Positions 8,212-17,458 of a stretch of 64,000 bases of DNA are shown in pieces. The DNA comes from Paracidovorax valerianellae (GTDB lineage: Bacteria > Pseudomonadota > Gammaproteobacteria > Burkholderiales > Burkholderiaceae_C), in NCBI RefSeq assembly GCF_900102625.1, contig NZ_FMZC01000004.1, positions 1-64,000 of the forward strand. The letters are read 5' to 3'. The notes below the pieces were generated by a model, which searched no databases, was not told where the DNA came from, and saw only the letters and a list, made by a program, of their open reading frames with translations. Every line of letters starts with the position of its first letter. Positions within the stretch are counted from its first letter, which is position 1. The position numbers and the translations under genes were made by a program.

Positions 8212-9714
8212 TCACAGCACGCCGTCCCACGCCTTCATGGCGGCAGAGGCCGGCGCCGGACCGCACCAACCCAAGTCGTTGAAGAACTGCATCCAGGGCG
8301 TGGCGGGGACATGCTCGGGCCAGCCGGGATCGCCCAGCCTGGCGAAGTCGGCCCAGGCGCCGTGCATGGCATCGGCCAGCGACTGGGGCGCGGCTTTGCC
8401 GGCGAGTTCGCGGCCGGTGGAGGTGTCGAGGTTGCCGAAAACGAACGGCAGGTCCATGCCATGCGCGGCGCCCAGTTGCCCGTTGCATTGCGGCGAGCGC
8501 CATTCCAGTTCGTACAGGTGCACCGGCAGCCGGTGCGCGGCGGCCAGGGCCGCGATGCGGCGCGCAGGCACGCGGTAGTAGTAGTCGGACTGCATGGCGC
8601 ACAGCATTTCGCCCGCATGGGCACCCCCCTGGCATGCGGGCAGCGCCGCATACGCCTGGCGGGCGGCGGCCGGCAGGCCCGTGTCCCGCATGAAGGCGGT
8701 GACGTCTTCTTGCGTGATGCGGTCGATGGCGCCGTTCGGCACGTGGTACAGGCGCATTTCCTCGGCATTGCTGCCCACCAGCACCTGCAAGGCCGGGCGC
8801 TGGGGCACTGCCCACCGGCGGTGCAATGCGGCCAGCGGCGCCTGCGCGAGCACTTGCCCGTCGATCACCGGGCGCAGCGGAAACAAGGTGCGGCGGCTGA
8901 AGCCGTGCCGGTCGCGAAGGGCTTCGTCTTCGGCCAGGCGGTGCACGGCGAACAGCACATCGGCCAGCGGCGCATTGCCCAGGCCCTGCAGCGTGGGCGG
9001 CACGCCCAGCAGTTGCCCCACGGCCACGCGCACCACGTCGGCTTCGGCCACCGTCTGGCAGGCCACGCTGGGACTTTGCAGGATGGCGCGGTGGAACAGG
9101 CCCTGCGCGGCCTCCATGCCCATCAGGCAGGCGATGGCGCCCGCGCCGGCCGATTCGCCGAACACCGTCACGCGGTCAGCGTCGCCGCCGAACGCGCCGA
9201 TGTGCTCCCGCACCCAGCGCAACCCGGCCAGGATGTCGAGCAGGCCCCGGTTGGCCGGCGCTTCGCCGCCGAAGTGCATGAAGCCGTCCACCCCCAGGCG
9301 GTACTGCAGCGATACGAGAACGATGCCTTGGTGCGCGAACGAGGCGCCGTCGTACAGCGGGTCGCTCGCACCGCCCCGCAGGAAGCCGCCTCCGGGAATC
9401 CACACCATCACCGGCAGGTTCGCCCCCGCGCGCGGCTCAGGGGTCCACACGTTCAGGGCCAGGCAATCCGCACCGCCGAGCATGCGGGCGTTGGCGCCGC
9501 CGCCACGGGGCCACTGCGGCGGCACCGGCGCGAACGCCGTGGCATCGCGCAGGCCTGTCCAGGCATCGGCGGGCTCGGGGGCAGCGAAACGCAGCGCTTC
9601 CTGCGGGGCCTGCGCGTAGGGCACGCCCCGGAACACGGTCACGCCACGGTCATGGCGCCCCCGCAGCCCACCGCCGTGGGCCAGGTGCACGCTCGGCACG
9701 GTATCCAAAGTCAT
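8212..9714 (-). CDS. Type B carboxylesterase
   Basis: 500 residues of the cholinesterase-like alpha/beta hydrolase family. The oxyanion-hole motif is VWIPGGGFLRGG, the nucleophile is the Ser in VFGESAGAGA, the acid lies near GSNAEEMRLY, and the His is in AAHGMDLPFVFG. It hydrolyses carboxylic esters; the physiological substrate is unknown. No signal peptide, so probably cytosolic. Its ATG overlaps the stop of the Bug-protein gene (ATGA 9711-9714), suggesting that the esterase acts on a compound whose acid is handled by the same operon. Confidence 0.88.
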   Translation of the reverse strand: MTLDTVPSVHLAHGGGLRGRHDRGVTVFRGVPYAQAPQEALRFAAPEPADAWTGLRDATAFAPVPPQWPRGGGANARMLGGADCLALNVWTPEPRAGANLPVMVWIPGGGFLRGGASDPLYDGASFAHQGIVLVSLQYRLGVDGFMHFGGEAPANRGLLDILAGLRWVREHIGAFGGDADRVTVFGESAGAGAIACLMGMEAAQGLFHRAILQSPSVACQTVAEADVVRVAVGQLLGVPPTLQGLGNAPLADVLFAVHRLAEDEALRDRHGFSRRTLFPLRPVIDGQVLAQAPLAALHRRWAVPQRPALQVLVGSNAEEMRLYHVPNGAIDRITQEDVTAFMRDTGLPAAARQAYAALPACQGGAHAGEMLCAMQSDYYYRVPARRIAALAAAHRLPVHLYELEWRSPQCNGQLGAAHGMDLPFVFGNLDTSTGRELAGKAAPQSLADAMHGAWADFARLGDPGWPEHVPATPWMQFFNDLGWCGPAPASAAMKAWDGVL

Positions 9715-10706
9715 TCAGTGGCCAATCCCAATTTGTCGATCAACGGCTTCCAGACGGCAGTATCGCGCGCCGCCCAGGCGCGCGCATCGCCGGGAACCGA
9801 AGGCCCCAGGGTGACGTTCATGGCTTCCATGCGCGTGCGGTAAGCGGTGTCGCTGCTGCGGCATTTTTCGGTGGCGGCATTGAGCGCGCCCACCAGCGCG
9901 GGCGGCGTGCCGGCACGGGCCACCACCGCGATCCACGCGGTGCGGGCCAGGTCCTGGGCGGCTGGGAAGGCCTCGCCGATCGCGGGCACATCGGGCAGCA
10001 GCGGCGACCGTTGCGGCGCGAACACCGCCAGGGGCACGAGCTTGCCGGACTTCGCGTGGGGCGCGGCCGTGCCGATCACCAGGGTCATCGCATGGATCTG
10101 CTGGCCCATGAGCGCCGTCAGGCCCGCGCCTTCGCCCACGAACGGCACGTGCGTGCCCGCCACGCCCATGCGTTCGAGCAATGCGGCGGTCAGCAGGTGC
10201 GCGGGGCTGCCCTTGCCGGGCGATCCGAAGTCGAGCCCGCCCGGCTGCGCCCTGGCCAGGTCGGCCAGTTGCGCCAGCCGGGTCACGCCCTGCCCCGCCG
10301 GGACCGCCAGCACCAGCGGCGTGCTGCCGAGCACCGCCACGCTGGCGAAGTCGTGCGGCGGGTCGTAAGGCGGTTGCTTGTAGACGTAGGGCGTGATGGT
10401 CATCTGCGACATGCCGATGGTCATCAGCGTGTAGCCGTCCGGCGGCTGCGACTTGAGCGCGTTGACGGCCAGGATGCCATTGGCCCCGGGCTTGTTCTGC
10501 ACCACCACCGGCTGGCCCAGCTCGCGTGCGGCGCAGTCGGCCCACGCGCGCGTCATGGCGTCGGACGCACTGCCCGGAGGCTGCTGCGCGATGAGCTGGA
10601 TCGGCTTCGATGGATAAGCCGCCGGCTGGGCGGCCGCCACAGCCGCCAGCGAAAGAAGGGCAGCGCCGGCGATGGTGCGCAGCGCCGCGGGGCTATGGGG
10701 GTCCAT
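9711..10706 (-). CDS. Bug-family (TctC-like) periplasmic binding protein
   Basis: 331 residues with a signal peptide (TIAGAALLSLAAVAAAQ) and the Bug fold: YPSKPIQLIAQQPPGSASD, VVQNKPGANG, FGSPGKGSPAHL and VPFVGEGAGL. Bug proteins bind carboxylates or amides in the periplasm and are expanded in Comamonadaceae and Bordetella. No TctA/TctB membrane partners are encoded here, which is common for this family. It lies between a TetR gene and the esterase on the same strand, consistent with an inducible uptake/hydrolysis operon. Confidence 0.9.
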   Translation of the reverse strand: MDPHSPAALRTIAGAALLSLAAVAAAQPAAYPSKPIQLIAQQPPGSASDAMTRAWADCAARELGQPVVVQNKPGANGILAVNALKSQPPDGYTLMTIGMSQMTITPYVYKQPPYDPPHDFASVAVLGSTPLVLAVPAGQGVTRLAQLADLARAQPGGLDFGSPGKGSPAHLLTAALLERMGVAGTHVPFVGEGAGLTALMGQQIHAMTLVIGTAAPHAKSGKLVPLAVFAPQRSPLLPDVPAIGEAFPAAQDLARTAWIAVVARAGTPPALVGALNAATEKCRSSDTAYRTRMEAMNVTLGPSVPGDARAWAARDTAVWKPLIDKLGLATE

Positions 10707-10799
10707 GGGTTTTGTCTCCTGGGGTCGTGGTGGATGCCGGATACCGCGGGTGCCGCCACAGCGCGCCTGGCCGGGCGCAGGCGTAGGCCGAGTGCACCG

Positions 10800-11528
10800 C
10801 TATGCCCGGCGCGCTTTTTCTTTTTGAACCGGTGGCTGGGACGTGGGTATGCGCGAGCGCCTCGCCGCCGGTGATGTCGGTGATGCCGTTGGCGCAGCAT
10901 CGCCAAGGCACTCGCAGCGCTGTGCGATCAGCGTGGCCAGGCAATCGAGCTGCGACAAGCCGGCTTCGTCGGCCGGGCGGAACATCTCCAGCAGGCCCAG
11001 GCCGCGCAGCGTGGAAAACACCAGCCCCACGAAGCCCTCGCGCTGCGGATCGCCGGCCAGCTCGGGAAACGCCTCGAAGAACCCCGCATGCATGCGCGCA
11101 TTGAGCGTCTGGCGCAGCGCTGCGATATGCTGCACCACCTCGGGCTGGTTGCGGCTGCCCAGGTAGATGTTCCAGGCCGCCATGAAACGCGGCTGCGCAT
11201 AGACGAGGTTCCACGCGGACTGCACGAAATGCTGCGCACGCTGCAGCGCCGGCAGCGAGGCGGCGGGCCACAGCAGCCCTTCGCGGTCTTCGGCGGCGAT
11301 CAGCTCGCTCAGCACGCGCATCATCAGCACGGCCTTCGATTCGAAGTGATGCTGCACGGCCCCCGACGTCATGCCCGCCGTGCGGGCCAGCTCGTGGATC
11401 GACATGGCCTCGAAGCTGCGCGACTGGATGACCTCGATGGCCGTCGCGATCAGGTGCTGCTGAGTGGCCGCGCTGCGCTCGGCATGCGTGCGGCTGGGAA
11501 CGGCCCTGCGAAGCGTGCGGTGGATCAT
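10800..11528 (-). CDS. TetR-family regulator
   Basis: 242 residues. The helix-turn-helix lies at residues ~20-65 (TAIEVIQSRSFEAMSIHELA, TSGAVQHHFESKAVLMMRVL). The C-terminal ligand domain is not specific enough to name an effector, and the end is a Ser/Pro/Arg-rich tail. The first ATG is at 11528; a TTG nine bases upstream is possible. It precedes the Bug-protein and esterase genes by 93 bases on the same strand and probably controls them. Confidence 0.85.
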   Translation of the reverse strand: MIHRTLRRAVPSRTHAERSAATQQHLIATAIEVIQSRSFEAMSIHELARTAGMTSGAVQHHFESKAVLMMRVLSELIAAEDREGLLWPAASLPALQRAQHFVQSAWNLVYAQPRFMAAWNIYLGSRNQPEVVQHIAALRQTLNARMHAGFFEAFPELAGDPQREGFVGLVFSTLRGLGLLEMFRPADEAGLSQLDCLATLIAQRCECLGDAAPTASPTSPAARRSRIPTSQPPVQKEKARRA

Positions 11529-11543
11529 CGGCAGCAAACGTTA

Positions 11544-11563
11544 TACATTTCGAACGTAATGTA
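11544..11563. promoter_or_regulatory. Candidate TetR operator
   Basis: A perfect inverted repeat TACATT-N8-AATGTA lies 16 bases upstream of the TetR start, in an AT-rich patch. Its size and place fit an autoregulatory TetR operator. Confidence 0.5.
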
Positions 11564-11664
11564 AATAGGCCGCTGCGCAGGGGTCAATCCCGGGCATACC
11601 CGGCCCGGCCGCGCTGCCTACAATGAAAAACCGCATACACGATGAATATGCCTGGAGACACGCC

Positions 11665-13089
11665 ATGAACGCCCCTGCCGCCGCCACGCACCTGCTTCCC
11701 GAAATCCAGCTGCGCCCCGTCCCCCAAGCCCTGCTCGACGCGCTTTCCGCGCGCTTCGGTGCGCAGTGCTCTACCGCACAGGCCGTGCGCGAACAGCACG
11801 GGCGCGACGAAGGCTCGCTGAAGGCGCCGCCGCCATCGGCCGTGGTGTTCGCCGAGACCACGCAGGACGTGGCCGACGCCGTGGCATTGGCCGCCCGGCA
11901 TGGCGTGCCGGTCATTCCGTACGGCGCGGGCTCGTCGCTCGAAGGCCACCTGCTGGCCGTGCAGGGCGGCATCAGCATCGACGTGAACCGCATGAACCGC
12001 GTGCTTAGTGTGGATGCCGACGACCTCACCGTCACCGTGCAGCCTGGCATCACGCGCAAGCAACTCAACGATGCCATCAAGGACACCGGGCTGTTCTTTC
12101 CCATCGACCCGGGCGCGGACGCGAGCATCGGCGGCATGTGCGCCACCCGTGCCAGCGGCACCAATGCCGTGCGCTACGGCACCATGCGCGAGAACGTGCT
12201 GGCGCTCGAAGTCGTGACGGCCAGCGGCGAGACCATCCGCACCGGCACGCGCGCCAAGAAGAGCGCCGCGGGCTACGACCTCACCCGCCTCATGGTGGGC
12301 AGCGAAGGCACGCTGGGCGTGATCACCGAAGTCACCGTGCGCCTGTATCCGCTGCCTGAAGCCGTGTCGGCCGCCATCTGCTCTTTCCCGAGCATCGAGG
12401 CCGCCGTGCGCACCACCATTCAGACCATCCAGCTGGGCGTGCCGATCGCGCGCGTGGAGCTGATCGACGCGCACACCGTGCGCATGGTCAACGCCCACAG
12501 CAAGCTGGGCCTGCGCGAAGAACCCATGCTGCTCATGGAGTTCCACGGCTCGCCCGCCGGCGTGAAGGAGCAGGCCGAGGTGGTGCAGGAGATCGCGGCC
12601 GAGTTCGGCGGCAATGCCTTTGAATGGGCCACCACCCCCGAAGAGCGCACCCGCCTGTGGACCGCGCGGCACAACGCCTATTTCGCCGCCGTGCAAAGCC
12701 GCCCGGGCTGCCGCGCCATCAGCACCGACACCTGCGTGCCCATCAGCCGCCTGGCCGACTGCCTGCTCGACTCGGTGACCGAAGCCGACGCCAGCGGCAT
12801 TCCTTACTTTCTCGTCGGCCACGTGGGCGATGGCAATTTCCACTTCGGCTACCTGATCGACCCCGACAGCGCCGAAGAACGCCTGACCGCCGAGAACCTG
12901 AACCACCAGCTCGTCGCGCGGGCTCTGCGCCTGGGCGGTACCTGCACGGGCGAGCACGGCGTGGGCCTGCACAAGATGGGCTTCCTGCTGGACGAGACCG
13001 GTGCAGGCGCGGTGGACATGATGCGCGCCATCAAGCAGGCGCTGGACCCCAAGAACATCCTGAACCCCGGGAAGATCTTTGCGATGTGA
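11665..13089 (+). CDS. FAD-linked D-lactate/glycolate-type dehydrogenase
   Basis: 474 residues of the VAO/PCMH flavoprotein family. The FAD domain contains PYGAGSSLEGHLLA, then DPGADASIGGMCATRASGTNAVRYG; the cap domain and C-terminus carry HVGDGNFHFG and GGTCTGEHGVGLHKMGFL. It oxidises a D-2-hydroxyacid to the 2-oxoacid and passes electrons to the respiratory chain. It resembles the single-subunit Dld/GlcD type, with no GlcE/GlcF partners. ATG 11665 was chosen because tggaga lies upstream; a start at 11623 would add 14 atypical residues. Confidence 0.9.
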   Translation: MNAPAAATHLLPEIQLRPVPQALLDALSARFGAQCSTAQAVREQHGRDEGSLKAPPPSAVVFAETTQDVADAVALAARHGVPVIPYGAGSSLEGHLLAVQGGISIDVNRMNRVLSVDADDLTVTVQPGITRKQLNDAIKDTGLFFPIDPGADASIGGMCATRASGTNAVRYGTMRENVLALEVVTASGETIRTGTRAKKSAAGYDLTRLMVGSEGTLGVITEVTVRLYPLPEAVSAAICSFPSIEAAVRTTIQTIQLGVPIARVELIDAHTVRMVNAHSKLGLREEPMLLMEFHGSPAGVKEQAEVVQEIAAEFGGNAFEWATTPEERTRLWTARHNAYFAAVQSRPGCRAISTDTCVPISRLADCLLDSVTEADASGIPYFLVGHVGDGNFHFGYLIDPDSAEERLTAENLNHQLVARALRLGGTCTGEHGVGLHKMGFLLDETGAGAVDMMRAIKQALDPKNILNPGKIFAM

Positions 13090-13106
13090 CACGGGCGGCC
13101 GAAGCC

Positions 13107-13658
13107 ATGGCTGAGAAACGACTGACCTTGCGCCGCCGGCGCTGGACGCTCGTTTTTTCCCTGCCGTTCACCGTCCTGATGCTGGTCATCTGCATCTATT
13201 CGGTCTTTCTCATGTTCACCGGAGACCGGCTGGTCACTTTCATCGCCGGGCTCTCGGCATTCGGAACCTTCTGCGTCGGGGGCACGCTGGGAAAGGCCGT
13301 GGTCCAGGCCCTCTATGACCTTCAACCCGCCGTGATCATCGATTCACACGGGCTGAACGATGTCCGGGGCGGGAACGGCCTGGTGCCGTGGCAGGAGATC
13401 GAGCGGGTAACGCTGGACCTGGACGAGCAGCGCATCCTGGTGGATATGGCGGACCATGCAGTGCCCGAGCGGCGCAGGCGGGTCAGCAAGACACGGCGAC
13501 TTCTCTCGGGCGGCGATTACACCGTGGCGCTGGCGGGCCTGAGCTACCACCCCCAGGAACTGGGACGGGCACTGGCCTGGCATCACCGGCAGAGCGGCAA
13601 TCGCCGCGGGGTGCATGGCGGATCGGAGTCCGATCCCACTGCGGCGATTGCCGGTTGA
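13107..13658 (+). CDS. Two-helix membrane protein, STM3941-like
   Basis: 183 residues. Two membrane segments (~13-37 and ~43-65) are followed by a cytosolic domain with VIIDSHGLNDVRGGNGLVPWQEIERVTLD, a PH-like pattern seen in STM3941-type proteins of unknown function. It starts 17 bases after the dehydrogenase stop and may be co-transcribed with it. The C-terminal ~20 residues are polar and look unstructured. Confidence 0.6.
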   Translation: MAEKRLTLRRRRWTLVFSLPFTVLMLVICIYSVFLMFTGDRLVTFIAGLSAFGTFCVGGTLGKAVVQALYDLQPAVIIDSHGLNDVRGGNGLVPWQEIERVTLDLDEQRILVDMADHAVPERRRRVSKTRRLLSGGDYTVALAGLSYHPQELGRALAWHHRQSGNRRGVHGGSESDPTAAIAG

Positions 13659-13664
13659 ACCGCG

Positions 13665-13994
13665 ATGTTCAAAATCCTGCTGCTCATCGCGTTGGCCATT
13701 CCGCCCGGATTGGCCGCCAAGCTCGATGCGCCCCGATGGGCCTTGCTGCTTTCCGCCGTGCCCTTCGGCCTGCTCGCGATGCAGATGGGAGACTCGGACG
13801 AGCACCTGTTCGGCGACGCGTCGGAAAAGGTCGGGGGGTTTCTGTTCCTGCTCATGGGCATCGGCGGCGTCGCGCTGGGACTGCTGGCGTGGAGCCTGCG
13901 GGGCACCGCCTCGACCCTGGGAATGCTCTGGTGGTTTCTGCCGTTCGGCCTGGTGCTTTTGCTCGTCGGAATCGTCCGCCTTCTTTTCAAGTGA
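13665..13994 (+). CDS. Small polytopic membrane protein, unknown
   Basis: 109 residues with an N-terminal hydrophobic segment (FKILLLIALAIPPGLAA) and about three further membrane segments, separated by a short acidic stretch (GDSDEHLFGDASEK). I do not recognise the family. It begins six bases after the preceding membrane-protein gene, so they are probably translated together. Confidence 0.55.
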   Translation: MFKILLLIALAIPPGLAAKLDAPRWALLLSAVPFGLLAMQMGDSDEHLFGDASEKVGGFLFLLMGIGGVALGLLAWSLRGTASTLGMLWWFLPFGLVLLLVGIVRLLFK

Positions 13995-14024
13995 TGGCCT
14001 TTTGCCCGGCGGCCCGTCATAGCG

Positions 14025-14489
14025 ATGGCACCCATCTCAGCCCCTTCTTTTCCTGCGATGCAACACATGGCTCGTTCTCCCAACGGAACCCATCGGGCGG
14101 CGCTGCGCTTCGAAGGCGAGATCCGATTCGGTCCTGAATACTTTCGCCTGTCGATCGATGCCCGCACCGTGCCGAATCGAATCTTCGGGCAGCCCCTGCA
14201 GTGGTCGGCCGACTCGCGCTTCCTTGCCGCGCAGGAATGGCTGACCACCGACTACGCCAAAGGGCCCATCACCTGCGCTGCGCTCATCGATGTGGATGCC
14301 TGGAAGATCGCCCGGCTGCAAGTGCTCCCCAAAGGGTTTGCCGAGGCCTTCCGGTTCGGCGATGGCGTGCTCGTGTATCGAAAGACCTTCGCTGCGCAAG
14401 GCATCGAGTCCGAAACCGAAGTGGCGCTGGGCGCCATCGACAGCTGGCAGGACATTCACGCGCCGCCGATCCCTTGCGCGGACGCCTGA
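14025..14489 (+). CDS. Hypothetical soluble protein
   Basis: 154 residues with no recognised domain and no membrane segment. The middle (QWSADSRFLAAQEWL, ALIDVDAWKIARLQ) looks like beta-strand repeats of a propeller-type or immunity-type protein, a weak impression only. The start is uncertain: ATG 14025 or 14058 (MQHMARSP), neither with a clear ribosome site. Third base composition is typical of its neighbours, so it is probably a real gene. Confidence 0.45.
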   Translation: MAPISAPSFPAMQHMARSPNGTHRAALRFEGEIRFGPEYFRLSIDARTVPNRIFGQPLQWSADSRFLAAQEWLTTDYAKGPITCAALIDVDAWKIARLQVLPKGFAEAFRFGDGVLVYRKTFAAQGIESETEVALGAIDSWQDIHAPPIPCADA

Positions 14490-14549
14490 TCGCCCTGCTG
14501 GGCCCATGCCTGCACCCTTCATCGTTTCAACCCTGCACCAGGAGGTCCC

Positions 14550-14933
14550 ATGAAGTGCTTCGTCCACCGGGACACGGACGCCATCGGCACATGCCGTGCC
14601 TGCAACAAAGGGCTTTGCCCGACCTGCGTGAAGGACCTGGGCCATTCCATCTGCTGCCACGGCGCTTGCGAGACCAAGGCGCGCACGCTGGACTCGCAGG
14701 TCGCGCAAAGCAGCGTCGTTCTGGCCGCGCAGCGGCGCAACCGGTTTCTCGCACCCATTTTCTTCATCCTGGCCGGCGCTTTGTTCATCGCGTTCTCGGG
14801 CAGCGGAAAGGGGTCATGGTTCGGGTTCGGCCACGCGTTCGGACTGGGCTTCATCGTCTTCGGACTGGTTCTGGGCGTTGTGAGCCACCGGTACGCCAAG
14901 GATCTCGAACGCAAAGCTGATGGGCAGGTCTGA
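14550..14933 (+). CDS. B-box-type zinc-finger membrane protein
   Basis: 127 residues. The N-terminal ~37 residues carry a zinc-ligand pattern (C3, H6, C15, C18, C23, C26, H32, C35 and H37, within CFVHRDTDAIGTCRACNKG and CPTCVKDLGHSICCH), like bacterial B-box fingers. Two membrane segments follow (~65-82 and ~90-110). The function is unknown. A very good ribosome site (aggaggt) precedes the ATG. Confidence 0.6.
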   Translation: MKCFVHRDTDAIGTCRACNKGLCPTCVKDLGHSICCHGACETKARTLDSQVAQSSVVLAAQRRNRFLAPIFFILAGALFIAFSGSGKGSWFGFGHAFGLGFIVFGLVLGVVSHRYAKDLERKADGQV

Positions 14934-15076
14934 GGCAGTCCGCGTCTTGTTGTTCGGTGAAACGAATCTCACGCACGGAGTGACAAAAACGCAGCCCAAT
15001 GCATGAGATGCTCCGCAAAACGCCCACCGCAGGCCTTAGCGCCCGCCGAACGATTCCAAACAGGGGAGACAAGTCC

Positions 15077-16474
15077 ATGCCAGACCACAGCGCCGCCGAC
15101 AGCGGCTTACAGCAAACGCGCAAGGCCACCGCTAGTGGCTGGATCGGCTCGGTGCTGGAGTACTACGACTTCTTCATCTACGCCACCGCCGCCTCGCTGA
15201 TCTTTCCGCAGATCTTCTTCCCCGCGGGCAACCCGACAGCGGCCATCGTGGCGTCGCTGGCCACCTACGGCGTGGGCTATGTGGCGCGGCCCATCGGCGC
15301 CCTGGTGCTGGGCCACTGGGGCGACACCCATGGCCGCAAACAGGTGCTGGTGCTGTGCATGTTCTTGATGGGGTTGTCGACCCTGGCGGTGGGGCTGCTG
15401 CCCACCTACGCACAGGCCGGCCTGCTGGCGCCGGCGATGCTCGTGGTGCTTCGCCTGATCCAGGGCTTTGCGGTGGCGGGAGAAATCTCGGGGGCCAGTT
15501 CCATGATCCTGGAACACGCACCGCCCGGGCGCCGGGGCTTTTACGCCAGCTTCGCGCTGCAGGGCGTGCAGGCGGGTCAGGTGCTGGCGGCGGCCGTGTT
15601 CTTGCCGCTGGCGTACTTTCTGCCGGCCGAGCAGTTCAACACCTGGGGCTGGCGCATTCCCTTCCTGCTGAGCTTCATTGTGATCCTGGTGGGCTACTAC
15701 ATCCGCCGCGAAGTGCAGGAAACGCCCGTGTTCACCGCCGAGCGCCGGCAGGGCGCCGTGCCGCGCGCGCCCATCGTGCAGGCGTTCCAGGAGAACGGGG
15801 CGAACATGCTGCGCGTGGTCTGCATGGCGCTGATGAACGTGATTCCGGTCGTGGCGACGGTGTTCGGCGCGGCCTACGCCGTGCAGCCGGGCTATGGCGT
15901 GGGCATGGACAAAAGCGTGTACCTGTGGATTCCCGTGCTGGGCAACATCGTGGCCGTGCTCGTGATCCCGCACGTGGGCAACCTGTCGGACCGCATCGGC
16001 CGGCGCCCGCCCATCATCGTGGGGGCGCTGCTGTCGGGGCTGCTGGCTTTTCTGTACCTCTACGCCATCAGCATCCACCACGTGCCCCTGGCGATCGGCA
16101 TGTCGCTGCTCATGTGGGGCGTGGTCTACCAGGGGTACAACGCGGTGTTCCCCAGCTTCTATCCCGAGCTGTTCCCGGCCCGCACCCGCGTGACCTCGAT
16201 GGCGATCTCGCAGAACGTGGGCACCACGCTCACCGCCCTGCTGCCCGCGCTGTTCGCGGCCGTGGCGCCACCGGGGTCCGCCAACGTGCCCGCCACCGTG
16301 GGTGCCATCGCGTTCGCGGTGACGGCCGTCGCGGCGCTGGCCGCCTGGTCGGCCCGCGAAACCTTCCGCATCCCCACGAAGGACCTGGGCCAACCCGGCG
16401 CCCAGCCCCTGTCCGCTGCCGCGTACGAACAGGCCCGCCAGGAGACCCTGCGCAGCCACCCAGGCGGCCGATGA
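15077..16474 (+). CDS. MHS-family MFS transporter (organic acid:H+ symporter)
   Basis: 465 residues with twelve predicted membrane segments. It starts with the MHS signature GSVLEYYDFFIYATAASLIF; the cytosolic loop 2-3 motif is GHWGDTHGRKQVLVL and its repeat after segment 8 is NLSDRIGRRPPIIVG. The family takes up organic acids, osmolytes and shikimate with protons. Because an AroE-like dehydrogenase gene follows 55 bases later, the substrate is probably a cyclic polyhydroxy-acid or related compound metabolised by that enzyme. ATG 15077 has ggggaga upstream. Confidence 0.88.
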   Translation: MPDHSAADSGLQQTRKATASGWIGSVLEYYDFFIYATAASLIFPQIFFPAGNPTAAIVASLATYGVGYVARPIGALVLGHWGDTHGRKQVLVLCMFLMGLSTLAVGLLPTYAQAGLLAPAMLVVLRLIQGFAVAGEISGASSMILEHAPPGRRGFYASFALQGVQAGQVLAAAVFLPLAYFLPAEQFNTWGWRIPFLLSFIVILVGYYIRREVQETPVFTAERRQGAVPRAPIVQAFQENGANMLRVVCMALMNVIPVVATVFGAAYAVQPGYGVGMDKSVYLWIPVLGNIVAVLVIPHVGNLSDRIGRRPPIIVGALLSGLLAFLYLYAISIHHVPLAIGMSLLMWGVVYQGYNAVFPSFYPELFPARTRVTSMAISQNVGTTLTALLPALFAAVAPPGSANVPATVGAIAFAVTAVAALAAWSARETFRIPTKDLGQPGAQPLSAAAYEQARQETLRSHPGGR

Positions 16475-16529
16475 CGCCGTTGCAACGATCCCCTTCACGA
16501 CGCCCCGCCAGGCGCACCGCAGTCCCGCC

Positions 16530-17372
16530 ATGCACCAGATCATCAACGGCAGCACCCGCCTGATCGCCCACCTGGGCTACCCGACCGAGGCCTTCAAGGC
16601 CCCGATGATCTACAACCCATGGTTTGCGCAACAGGGCATCAACGCCCTCGTGGTGCCCATGGGCGTACAGGCCGAGGATTACCCTGCCACGCTGCAGGTG
16701 CTGCGGCGCATGAGCAACTGGCACGGCGCGCTGGTGACCATGCCGCACAAGGTGAGCACGCTGGCGCTGGTGGATGCGCTCACGCCCACGGCCCGCATCG
16801 CGGGTGCCTGCAATGCGATCTTGCGGCTGCCCGACGGGCGGCTGCTGGGCGACCAGTTCGACGGCGCAGGCTTCGTGCGCGGCGTACAGCGCAAGGGCCT
16901 TGCCCTGGCCGGCCGGAGTGCGCTGGTGTCCGGCTGCGGCGGCGTCGGATCGGCCATCGCCGCGTCGCTGGCGGCCGCCGGCGTGGCCGAGCTGGCGTTG
17001 TTCGACACGGAGGCCCAGCGCGCGGGCGCGCTGGCCGATCGGCTGCGGCAGCACTACCCAGCCCTGCGCACGGCACAGGGCAGCAACGACCTGGCAGGGT
17101 TCGACCTCATCGTTAACGCCACGCCGCTGGGCATGCGCAAGGACGATCCCCTGCCCTTCGACGTGGACCGCATCGCCCCCGGCACCTTCGTGGGCGAGGT
17201 CGTGATGTCGCAGGCCCACACACCACTGCTGCAGGCCGCCATGGCCCGCGGCTGCCCGGTGCAGGAAGGCACCGACATGCTGTTCGAGATGATTCCCGCC
17301 TACCTGGAATTTTTCGGCTGGGGCAGCGCCACGCCCGAAGCGCTGCGCGCCGTGGCGTGCATCGTGTATTGA
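16530..17372 (+). CDS. AroE-like dehydrogenase with altered substrate pocket
   Basis: 280 residues with the shikimate/quinate dehydrogenase fold. The catalytic pair is kept (K74 in VTMPHK, D111 in GDQFDGAG), as are N95 and the nucleotide-binding GCGGVGSA (~135-142). However, the two serines of the SxS motif that hold the shikimate carboxylate are F22 and A24 here (PTEAFKAPMIYN), and the C-terminal Gln of the pocket aligns with M254. It is therefore unlikely to be the housekeeping AroE and more probably a catabolic paralogue acting on the compound imported by the adjacent MHS transporter. Confidence 0.8.
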   Translation: MHQIINGSTRLIAHLGYPTEAFKAPMIYNPWFAQQGINALVVPMGVQAEDYPATLQVLRRMSNWHGALVTMPHKVSTLALVDALTPTARIAGACNAILRLPDGRLLGDQFDGAGFVRGVQRKGLALAGRSALVSGCGGVGSAIAASLAAAGVAELALFDTEAQRAGALADRLRQHYPALRTAQGSNDLAGFDLIVNATPLGMRKDDPLPFDVDRIAPGTFVGEVVMSQAHTPLLQAAMARGCPVQEGTDMLFEMIPAYLEFFGWGSATPEALRAVACIVY

Positions 17373-17458
17373 GATTTACTGCTCGGCCAAGAACATCGGC
17401 TGCGGCAGCTTCACACTTGCCGTGGCGAGACGAGCAATTCCCTCAAACGCATTCTGGC

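Noticed and set aside
15107-16555. Antisense frame over the MHS transporter
   Set aside because: His/Arg/Gly-rich low-complexity translation and full overlap with a clear membrane transporter gene.
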